Shown here one piece after another: positions 1 through 8,720 of a stretch of DNA of 11,526 nt. Each line of letters begins with the position of its first letter. Positions within the stretch are counted from its first letter, which is position 1. The stretch covers positions 1-11,526 of the forward strand of contig LSSL01000870.1 of the NCBI GenBank assembly GCA_001953115.1, read 5' to 3'. Below the pieces are notes generated by a model that had not been told where the DNA came from, did no database searches, and saw only the letters and a list, made by a program, of their open reading frames with translations. Position numbers and translations under genes: made by a program. The DNA comes from Smittium mucronatum (taxonomy: Eukaryota > Kickxellomycota > Harpellomycetes > Harpellales > Legeriomycetaceae).

Positions 1-25
1 TTTTTTTTTCGACCAACAGAGTCTA

Positions 26-359
26 TTAAATACTCCGTATTTATACTCAAAAAATAAGAACCCTTTATATTTGAAAATTTTAAATTTAACTATATGGCCG
101 ATTATTTTTTATTCCGAATTATATTATATATAAAAGTAACCGACAAACTCGACATCCAGTACCATTTCTAGTGATTTAAAGCTTTTTTCAATAGATTCAT
201 ACTTTTTATGCACCAAAAAAATCTATAGCAAATTGTATGCATTCAGGGAAACCACAATTTAGTAACTTTGGAACAATTTATCACTATAGAAATTATTTTA
301 TTAAAAAAGGTCAAATAAAAATACAGATTGTATTTTGTTCATGAATACGGAATATTTAA
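26..359. repeat. possible small element with inverted ends
   Basis: Positions 26-44 (TTAAATACTCCGTATTTAT) and the reverse complement of 341-359 match at 17 of 19 bases. Both mismatches are C/T transitions. Weaker similarity continues outward on both sides, with a T run followed by partly matching sequence at about 1-25 against 360-385. This is the shape of a short MITE-like element about 380 bp long whose left end is at or before the window start. The repeat unit is itself partly palindromic (AAATAC-TCC-GTATTT), which weakens the orientation argument. No coding capacity and no target-site duplication can be seen. Confidence 0.3.
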
Positions 360-2040
360 GGGGTTATATTGACTAAAAAAGAAAAATTGTGTATAACAGC
401 ATATTTTTTGTATACATGCCTAAGTTTGTGTAAAAATACGTAGTTTTTTGTATGAATAATTTTAATCTTTATGATTTAATACCATGTTTATAAACGTAAA
501 ATAATGGGAAAATTGAAAAAACTGATGAAAGAATTTAAATAAAACCAACACAAAAAAAATGACAAAAATCATATTTAAAATTTACATTGATTTTTTTTTT
601 AAAAAAAAAAACTAAACTCGATTAAAAAACTTCGTAAAAAAATTATGCTAATAACTTAAAATAAATGAATTAATCAAGAAATAAATTTCAATGTTATTTA
701 TTAATACTTTTGAATCGATAAAGGTGTATTATATTCGGAAATGTACACAAATGTGATAAAATTTTGAGATATTTTTAAATTATTTATGTGTCATTATCTT
801 TTTTTCTAAAAATAAATTTAAAATTTCCTGCTTTAAAAATAGCTTAAAAAAATCCAAATAAAAATATTATTTACTTTATTAAAAGACACATCAAAAATCC
901 AAAATTTATAAAAATTTTATTGATAATTATATACCGACTTTCTATTATCCATCAAAAAACAATACATCTCTATAAATTCTTGAAAACCCGGATTAATTCA
1001 TAAAATTTTGAACTGTAATTTATGTTAATAATTTTAATTTTTAAATTTAAGTGATATAAAAAAAAGTTAAAAATAAATGAGTTTTAACAATTAATCCATT
1101 TTAATTTTTTCCAAAATTAAATGCAGTACGATAATTCTAGTTTCGATACTTTAAATTGTAAAAAAAATAATCTCAACGTGTTAAAACAATAAAATTTGAT
1201 TCATCACCAGATTTTTTTATTTATAAGCACCGATTTAGGGTAAATTTTAAATTTGGATTTTCAAAATTATATTTATTCATTTATAACTCATTTTTACAAT
1301 TTTAAAAATTACAAGTTTTTTTTGTCTTTTTTATAAATCGATATCTCAATTTGTTAATATTGATTTTAGAAGCTGTAAACCAGTCAAAATGATCACAAAT
1401 TATTTTATTAATTTCTATTATATACTTAGAGTATTATATTTTAACACATAATATTTATATAAAAAACTTGAGTATTTAAAATTAGGCTATAAAAATTTCA
1501 ATTAAAATAATTAGAAATATGACGAAAAAATCGAAATACATAAAGATAATATAATATAAATAAATTCTCACTATAAAAATTTCCAAAAGCTCATGAGAAA
1601 TGTAAATCGATATTCATACATATTCATTTTTTGATGGAAGGTATTTTCAAGCATTTGGTTGGACCATAAGAGAATAAAACAGATATAAAAACTATTAAAA
1701 AAAAATTTCAGCTTTTTTTTAATTATAAGCTAAAAATATATTTGAGAATTAAATTGATGAGAAATAAAGTTATTTAAAAAATTTATTAAAAAATTTAAAT
1801 ATTATTAAGTACAGTTTGATATAAATTTCGTTTTTTTCTACAAAAAAATCATTTAAAAATGGCTAATTATGAAGAATATAAAATATCAAAATTTAATAAA
1901 GAAACATTATAAATTTACGTAATTATTTTCATATGATATTTTGATTTTTTTAAAGGTAATTTATTTATGCATTTAAATACTAGATGAAACTGTTGTAAAA
2001 ATAAAGTAAAAGTAATAAAAATAATTAATAATTAATAAAT

Positions 2041-2100
2041 TTCATCCCACTCCAATCTGTCGCTCTAGCGGCACGTTACCCACAGGATATTAGTTCAAGA
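2041..2100. other. short GC-richer patch in AT-rich DNA
   Basis: A roughly 55-base patch with near-balanced composition, including CGCTCTAGCG, a 4-bp-arm inverted repeat, inside DNA that is otherwise very AT-rich. It is too short to be a gene, has no open frame of note, and lacks tRNA A and B boxes in the right spacing. A remnant of a transposable element end is the simplest reading, but nothing in it is diagnostic. Confidence 0.3.
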
Positions 2101-3906
2101 ATATGATACCTTTAAAAAATTGAAAAAAAATGCTGTTAATAAAGATTTTTTTTGAAGAATTAGTTTATAAAATCTAATTTTTTTCATAATTAGTATATTT
2201 ATAAAAAATATAATGAGAAAATGGTGTTTAGGCTTTTATAAAAAATTATTGAAATATCCAACTTAAACTAAAATTTGATATTAATTGTAACAGGGTGATA
2301 AATTATAGCAACTATTTTAATTATCAATAGGATTTTCACAACAATATAACTCATTTTTACTGAAGCAACCATCGTTTTAAGTAAAAAAATATATTTTTTG
2401 AGTTTTTTTTTAAAAAAAACAGGCAATAATTTCTGATTATTAGAGCTTTAATGGGGAGCGATTATTAGCTGGAATAGCTTTTAAAAAGCCTCATAAGAAT
2501 ATCAGTGAATAGAAAATCAATCGCTTTCTAATAATTTTAATTACAGCTTTTTCTTTTTCTTTTAAAATTTTATGCAGACTTTTATTTTTAAATTATAGCT
2601 TTTTTGAATATTTTCCGTTGGTATGTTTGAAATCCTCAATTGATGCGATAATATAAAATTTTTGAGACTATCCTTGATAAGTTTCGATTTACGATTAAAG
2701 CTTAAATAATTCTATACGATAAAGATTAATATTATTGGATACTCTGGAATTAGGATCTTGAAAGACATTCTATATTGCAAATTTATTTGATTCAGAAAGT
2801 TTACCCATTTATATTGGTAAGTTTAAAATCGAATTTTACTAAATCTAATGTGTTAAAAAGTAAAAAAAATAAATTTATAGGAAATAAACTCCCATTTATC
2901 CCTCTTTGATTCAAATGGAAAGATTCACACTTTTAATTCGCTTATCTTATAAAATTTACAAATTAAATCGTTTTAATTTTAGAAAATAGGCATAAATATA
3001 TATGGAAATAATAATTTTTAATTAAAAACAAATTAATTACATAATATTTCCTGTTTATTATTAATAAAATGTATTTTGATTGGCAGTATTTTTTTTACTA
3101 AAAAAAATAAATAATTATTCATAAAAAAAGAGGTAATAAAATTTGCTGATATTACTTAAATTTGATTACTTTTACGTAATAATATCAGAATATTAAAGCC
3201 GAATTCTTTTTTTTTATGAATTGATTTTATGTTACGATATAAAGTTTCCTTTATAAAAGAAAAAGAAAAATATAGATATAATAAGTCAATAGAATATCCA
3301 AAATCAAATTTTCATAAGATTTAAATTATTTTTGAGCTTAATTGGATTTATCATTGTATTATGTGATTTAAAAACACCTTAATGATCTAAAAGAGCTAAA
3401 TATTAGATTATTTAAACTGCTATACATATATATAGGGTCTTTTAGTACGATGAATTATAAATTATAAAAATAAATTGATAATATTTATTAGAACAAATAA
3501 AATGCGGATAAAAACATTAATTTTTTAAAATTTATATATTGTTGGAAGCGGATTCTCTATAACAGTTAGACTGGTACAAATCCTGGCTTCTAAACTGTTT
3601 CTGTACAGATAAAGGCGAGGCAACGTCTATAGCTCTATCACCAGTGCACTCTTAGCCCTCATCCAGAAGCGACCTTAGGGCAGGTATTTCTCCCTTACTC
3701 ATCATATCCACACTTCAAACGTTGCTCCCTGTACTGACAGCACTGAGTGTTTGTACAGCCCCCACGGTAGGAATAATAGGCGAGAACCTTACCAGGGGGC
3801 TGAGACCGGAACTTAACGAAAGTGCCAGCAAAGAAGATAAAAGATCTTCCATAACTGGTTACCCCACCAAGTTAAACAATGGGTCTAAGTCTTCGCTCAA
3901 CTCAAG

Positions 3907-3928
3907 GGCTTCAATAGAGATTGAAGCC
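3907..3928. repeat. perfect 9 bp hairpin
   Basis: GGCTTCAAT, a four-base AGAG loop, then ATTGAAGCC: a perfect inverted repeat inside the GC-richer island. A third, shorter copy of the arm (GAGGCTTC) follows directly at 3929-3936. It could be an RNA hairpin in the LTR transcript or simply part of a low-complexity Ser/Glu-coding run on the minus strand. Confidence 0.6.
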
Positions 3929-4049
3929 GAGGCTTCACTATCTCCATCTTCCGCTACCTCTCGACAAGCGTCCATCTTCGGGGAAAAATCATAAGGATAA
4001 GAACCGGATTCGATCAAATCATGGTTGCACTTAACCATGCCCATAGCAC

Positions 4050-4057
4050 TATATAAG
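4050..4057 (+). promoter_or_regulatory. TATA box of candidate LTR
   Basis: TATATAAG lies in the CACTATATAAGC context, in non-AT-rich surroundings where a chance match is less likely than in the flanks. A second TATA-like site, TATAAAATGG, follows about 40 bases downstream (around 4091-4100). If the island is a plus-strand LTR, this marks the U3/R boundary region and transcription would start about 25-60 bases further on. No other promoter elements were recognised. Confidence 0.3.
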
Positions 4058-4338
4058 CTAATGCTTTCACTAATCGAAATACCAACTAAGTATAAAATGG
4101 AATTACGAGTAATGATTCCATCCCACGAAGGAAGTAAAATATAAACTAAACACAACTAAACCAAACACTGGTAAAACAAAAACGGATAATATAAAAATAA
4201 TCTTATTCAAAACTAAACGACAAACTAACACTATACTACTAAAGATAAAGAGAATATGATCAGTCCTCAAGCTTGCTAAGACTTTCAGATTACAAAGAGA
4301 GCGTAGCTCTACTTAAAATGAAAATGCGCGTTCTACCA

Positions 4339-7300
4339 TTTTAATATAAAGGGGATTCTTAATGAAGAATTTTTTTGTTTCTAACTTTTACCGGATAATT
4401 TTTGATTAAAATTATACAATGAATTTTTTATATTAAAAAAGTTGTTTCTATTGAACAGAATAAGAAATAATTTTCATTTTCATTATATATTAATTAATAA
4501 TCTTAATGCATTTTAGAGCAAAATAATTTACTATTGTCGAAAATTTTCTCCTTTATTGGATAAAAAATGATTTTTATGAATTTTCACTGGAACAAGTTAT
4601 AATAAAAAATTCCATCTTCCTTACTAGTCTGCCATACATATAATTTGGAGAAAAATTGAAAAAAATTAAATATTAGCATGCTAACTCAAATCCATTAAAA
4701 AAAATTTAGAATTTTTTTTTTTCGAAAATCAAAGATTATTCCATGCCATAAAAAAAGGGAAATATTTCATCTCTGTGAGCTCAAAATAAAAATGAAAATT
4801 ATTAGAAATATTATCATAATCTAGGGCAAAAAAAACCTTCAAAATAACCCACTGTAATCTTCCAATTTTTTTTTTGATAAATACTATTTATCTAATCATT
4901 TTTATCATATTTTTTGGTAATTGAAAAATCAGGAAAATACATAAATATTTTTTTAAATTTTTTTAATATTAAATACTATTTATCCTTGTTTAATTATTAG
5001 AAACCATAGAAAGTTAAATTCTATTTTCTCAAATTTAAACCATAAAAAAGAAAAATATGAAAGTATGTATATTTATAAAACTACCTATTTTTCTTTGTAT
5101 TTTTCTCCCCAATCTATTGTTAACTTAATTGAAAAAATATAATATATCATATGAAGTCCGGAAATAATTTTAGAGCTACTTTATTCTGTAATAATTTTTG
5201 TATTGAAGTTTTAAAAATATTCATTTTGGGATAATTGTATTATCGCTAAAAAAACACTGTTAACCCACCAAAAAAAGAATAAATTATTAATATATATGTA
5301 GCTGAAATAAGTAGATTGTGATGATTATTAAAAAAAAAATTAGAAAAAAATTTAGATATGTTAAAAAATTTAAAATGGTGATATTTATATTTTAAATATA
5401 TTATAATTAGGTTAAATTAATACATTATATAACAAAAATAATTGCAATTTTTTTATTGTTATGAGAAAAATTCTTGCGATTTATTATTATTTTATAAATT
5501 ATAGTGAAATTATAACTTAGAAAATTGATTTTAATAGATAAGAAAAATATGAAGTCAGAGTTTAGATAAAGCGCTTTATTTTTAAGTTTTTTGAGTTTTT
5601 AAAAATTACTAATTTTATTAATGTTTTATCGGAATTGGCTCTATTATATTTTATTTACGGAATGTTAATAATATTACATAAATATGGCCATTTTTCTCAA
5701 GTATAAATTTATTAGCATTTAAAAACTTTTTTCAAAGTAGTTTGAAATTTATTGTTGTTATTAAGTACAAATTATTACGAAACATATCAAAAAAGAAAAA
5801 AGTTCATAGAAATATTAATACGTATATATATTTTTTTGAAAAAATACTATGAATTTAATTATACTTTAAATAATCATATCTCTTTCTTGTCTTTTTTTTT
5901 TATAAAAAATAACTAATTAAATTTCTGCTAAAGTTTTCTTTGATAAGTTGGGGTTTTAATAAAAACTTATGGGCCTAATGATAAAAATCTTATGGTTAAA
6001 AAATTTATGCTTTATAAAAAAAAAATTTTCTTTTATTATTTATCACCGTTTATATAAGTTAAAAATTTGGATTTATGAATCAGTTAAGAGTGATATTTAT
6101 ATATCACTGAGATCAGTATAATTATTTTTAATATAACCAAAACAAAAAAGGAGAAAAATGTAGTTAGAAAAAAAATTAATATTAGAATTTCATTACAATC
6201 CGCATAATACTAAATATAAAAAGAGGGTATATAAAAAAATACCCGCTAGTTTTTTCCGAGAAATAAATTCTTTATTTTTAAAAACAAATCTCTTATTATC
6301 ATTTTGTACATACTTATTTCAAAGAAAAATTCAAAAAATAAATTTTTTTGTGTATTTAGGATTATAAAATATTATTTGCGAATAAAAATTTAAAAATGAA
6401 TTCAGATTTCCTATAAAATTAGTTTTTTTCCATAATCTAATACACAGTTTTTTAAAATACATATATAAAAAAATGATTATTTTTGGAAATTAAATGTTTT
6501 TATGTGCATATATTGATTTATTTCATCAAAATAGTTAATTTTAATTATAAAGAAAATAAATCGAATTCTCCATTAGATGATAAATGAAACCATGTATGAT
6601 ATCCCCAAAATGACTAATAAATTAAAATATTTCGTGATAAGTTGGATGCATTTTTCAAGTTTAGTGGAAATCAAAACTAAGTAGAATATTTTTTTTCGGA
6701 AAGCCTCAAAATATACTAATTTTAATTTTAATTTACATATTCACCAAAAAATATCTTGAAAGATTACAATTTACTAAGAAAAATTATCATTTAAATGGAG
6801 TTAATTTCAATTTATCTATAAAAATATCCAAAAAGATATTAATGGTTATAATATGTTTTATGAGATAAATATCGGAAAAATAAACTGAATTATAATACGG
6901 CTTGAAAAAAATTAGGCTTCAAGAGTTATATTATTACATGAATTAAATATAAATATATATATATATATGTGTGTAAAATTAAGTCCACTGTGTCCAAGCT
7001 AAAAAATAATTAGGATCAACAAAAAAGGCAAATATTTAAGAATGTCATCATAATATTTTTTTTTACACGGAGAAAGTTATTTTTTCAAAAAAAGATTATG
7101 AAGCTATAGAATGATATATATTATTCTAATATAAATCATTTTACTTTTTTTTTTTCTTATCTTTAGCTTTGTAAGAATAATATTTCAAATAGAACCAATT
7201 TGGAGCATATATATAAGTTCTGGAATGCATTAAAATCTCAAATAAAAAAAATAGCTTTATTCATATCATAAAGTAATATAAAAATATGCGCTAAAAAACA

Positions 7301-7376
7301 CACACTTGACATCATTTTATAACATATTTTGGATCGATTTTTTTAATATATAATTTTTAGCCTATTTTATTAATAA
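4339..7376. other. AT-rich gene-free DNA, middle block
   Basis: About 3 kb of AT-rich sequence (around 80-85% A+T by eye) with many A and T runs and no useful open reading frame on either strand. It contains an AT/GT microsatellite at 6953-6974 and a small perfect hairpin at 6089-6108 (8 bp arms AGTGATAT and ATATCACT, 4-base loop). No RNA gene or protein motif was seen. It ends at the predicted outer end of the DIRS-like element at about 7377. Confidence 0.75.
6953..6974. repeat. AT/GT dinucleotide microsatellite
   Basis: Eight AT repeats at 6953-6968 run straight into three GT repeats at 6969-6974. It is an ordinary simple repeat within the AT-rich block. Confidence 0.9.
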
Positions 7377-7602
7377 TTTTAGTCTAAGTAATGAAGACTA
7401 TATATTATTGTATGAATATGTAAAATACAACTATTTGTTACCATTTTTATTAATATTCGAATATTCAAACTTTAAACCGTATATAGATAAAATTGCTTAT
7501 TTATTAAATTTTAATTTAATAAGTTTAAAAAATTTAAACCGAAACAAAATTTTATCTGTATAATATCTAAGGTACTTGATATTCTTAATCTTTACCATTT
7601 TT
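7377..7602 (-). repeat. 3' inverted terminal repeat of DIRS-like element
   Basis: The inner end (7580-7602) matches 11503-11525 in inverted orientation at 22 of 23 bases. The outer end (7377-7425) matches 7643-7691 in inverted orientation at 46 of 49. The whole 226 bp block is AT-rich and holds a nested palindrome at 7480-7562. In DIRS elements the terminal repeats and the internal complementary region together template circle formation. The exact outer boundary is inferred from where the 49 bp match stops, so it could be off by a few bases or extend further. Confidence 0.7.
7480..7562. repeat. nested palindrome within terminal repeat
   Basis: The outer arms 7480-7494 (TATATAGATAAAATT) and 7548-7562 pair at 14 of 15 positions. 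Inside them, 7501-7510 and 7513-7522 (TTATTAAATT and AATTTAATAA) pair perfectly around a 2-base centre. TTTAAACCG also occurs as a direct repeat just outside and just inside the structure (7471-7479 and 7533-7541). It could form a cruciform or RNA stem in the 3' end of the element, or be an older insertion. Confidence 0.6.
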
Positions 7603-7642
7603 GTGTTATTATCTGGGAAGTGGTGGGCGGAACATAATTTTT

Positions 7643-7691
7643 TTTTACATACTCATACAATAATATATAGTCTTTATTACTTCGACTAAAA
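7643..7691 (-). repeat. internal complementary region (ICR)
   Basis: A 49-base block whose reverse complement matches 7377-7425 at 46 of 49 positions. It sits 43 bases past the recombinase stop codon and just inside the 3' terminal repeat, which is where DIRS elements keep the internal complementary region that copies their outer ends. Known DIRS ICRs also contain a part complementary to the 5' terminus. If so here, that part would be the adjoining sequence at about 7692-7733, but this cannot be tested because the 5' terminus is outside the window. Confidence 0.65.
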
Positions 7692-7733
7692 TATTTATTG
7701 TATTTCATTTATGTAAAATATAATTATGTAGCT

Positions 7734-8720
7734 TCAGAAACCTTCATTTCCTAATACCAATCTTATTAAATTATTATGAGAGCTTCTCGAAAGTTGGTAG
7801 TAGGTATCAAATATTCCTCTTGTTGACCAAAAACCTTGGGCAATCACGTCTTCTTATGTGGCACCTGTGGTAGTTGCAATAGTGGATACTAATGCTCTTG
7901 ATTTATGCTTTTTTCTCCCCACTTTCAATTGAGATCAGCCCCATTAGTGCATTGATACGTTTGCTGATTCTTTGTGACCCAACATTGTTAGAATGGTTTT
8001 TTAAATTGCGAACCAAGAATCCAATTATCAAATTGTCATTTATTGTATGCCTAGCTTCACAGAAGGATTTCGCTATTAGGTTTCTATAAGCTTTATATGC
8101 TCTGACTGGGAACAAGTATTCCACCGAGTGCTTGTGTACATAGCATGATTTTTCCACTCTGGATCCCGATATTTTTTCTTTCGGGCTAATCACCACAAGA
8201 CGTATGAATTATTCATTAATGACCGTTTTCCTGCCATACATCCTCTCGATTTCGCTTGGTCTCATGAACTCACACATCGCCATTAAACAGCACAATTTTT
8301 GGGCAAGCTTTTCTGGTAATAATGATTCGTTTTTTACCCCATCTTTTAAGACACTCTTTTACCGGGATTATATCTTAATTCGGATGATCAAAATATTTTA
8401 TTTCCAATCTTTTTAGTCCTTCAAAATATTGTTTAAAAACAATATCGTTGGTGATATAGGTTGCATAGACAATTAAATTGATTATGGACGACCTATAACC
8501 TAATATCGTGGCATTTGAACATTTATAATTAATTTTATCCCGCTATACAAAGTTTAAAACCTCGAAAAAAATTATAATATAGCTATTTATGCTCAATTCG
8601 TTGCGCCAATATTCAAATTTGGCCTGTACATAGCTTTAGCTTTTCATTTTTCTTATGCTATATGGGTTTTCTAGCATCATTGTCACAGCCGAATCGTCTA
8701 ATCCTAGTTCATGGAGCCCG
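7734..8720 (-). pseudogene. DIRS-type tyrosine recombinase, disrupted
   Basis: In a live element this enzyme would integrate the circular cDNA by strand exchange in the nucleus. The N-terminal part (about 8705-8345) reads in one frame with stops at 8638, 8545 and 8377 and includes SYVQAKFEYWRNEL, typical of the DNA-binding core. After a frameshift near 8335-8345 the catalytic part begins. LMAMCEFMRPSEIERM supplies the first catalytic Arg (codon 8262-8260), after which comes a stop at 8211, then VISPKEK, VEYLFPVRAYKAYRN and VGSQRISKRIN. A frameshift at 7900-7930 follows, then RALVSTIATTTGAT (Arg codon 7898-7896), a stop at 7856, and GFWSTRGIFDTYYQLSR with the tyrosine nucleophile (codons 7802-7797). 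The frame closes with TGA at 7736-7734. Total length is about 320 codons, near normal. The catalytic Arg and Tyr codons survive although the frame is broken. The start is not defined. Confidence 0.85.

Larger units (their letters stand above)
1..3539. other. AT-rich gene-free DNA, left block
   Basis: Long stretch dominated by A and T runs, around 80-85% A+T by eye. No open reading frame of useful length was found on either strand, and I saw no tRNA box pair, splice-like gene structure or recognisable protein motif. It holds a possible inverted-repeat pair at the left edge (26-44 and 341-359), a short GC-richer patch near 2041-2100, and a small imperfect inverted repeat near 3381-3410. It ends abruptly at the GC-richer island starting at 3540. 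It is best read as intergenic DNA or fully decayed repeats. Confidence 0.75.
3540..4338 (+). mobile_element. candidate solo LTR (Ty1/copia-like ends)
   Basis: An 800 bp island of roughly 40-45% GC with sharp borders against AT-rich DNA. On the plus strand it begins TGTTGGAAGCGG and ends CGCGTTCTACCA. These give the usual TG...CA ends and a partial terminal inverted repeat (TGnTnGAA against its complement). TGTTGGAA starts are common in Ty1/copia LTRs. A good TATA box lies about 510 bases in, followed by an A/C-rich, G-poor tract, as expected for U3-R-U5. No polypurine tract precedes it and no primer binding site follows it, which fits a solo LTR. No clear target-site duplication is seen (TATAT against TTTTA). 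The alternative is a decayed coding fragment on the minus strand: from ATG at 4044 down to 3541 one frame has only three stops (at 3861, about 3720 and about 3650) and encodes an acidic, Ser/Glu-rich sequence that I do not recognise. Confidence 0.45.

Noticed and set aside
2041..2100. tRNA or other small RNA gene in the GC-richer patch
   Set aside because: GTTCAAGAA resembles a B box, but there is no A box at the right distance and no cloverleaf could be drawn.
3722..3994. Plus-strand open frame of 90 codons in the same island
   Set aside because: Non-ATG start, Ser-rich composition produced by the opposite strand, and no motif or regulatory context.
3859..4155. Minus-strand open frame, about 97 codons, acidic and Ser/Glu-rich
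   Set aside because: No recognisable motif. It starts from a non-ATG codon right after a stop and overlaps an equally long plus-strand frame, so it is recorded only as an alternative reading of the island.
4313..4346. TTAAAATG...CATTTTAA and AGAGC-GTA-GCTCT inverted repeats near the right end of the island
   Set aside because: Short arms in AT-rich sequence, common by chance, and not in a terminator-like context.
8204..8416. Plus-strand open frames within 7892-8416, 8655-8903, 9162-9368, 10301-10555 and 11074-11376
   Set aside because: They lie opposite minus-strand sequence with clear DIRS motifs and show no motifs themselves, so they are shadows.
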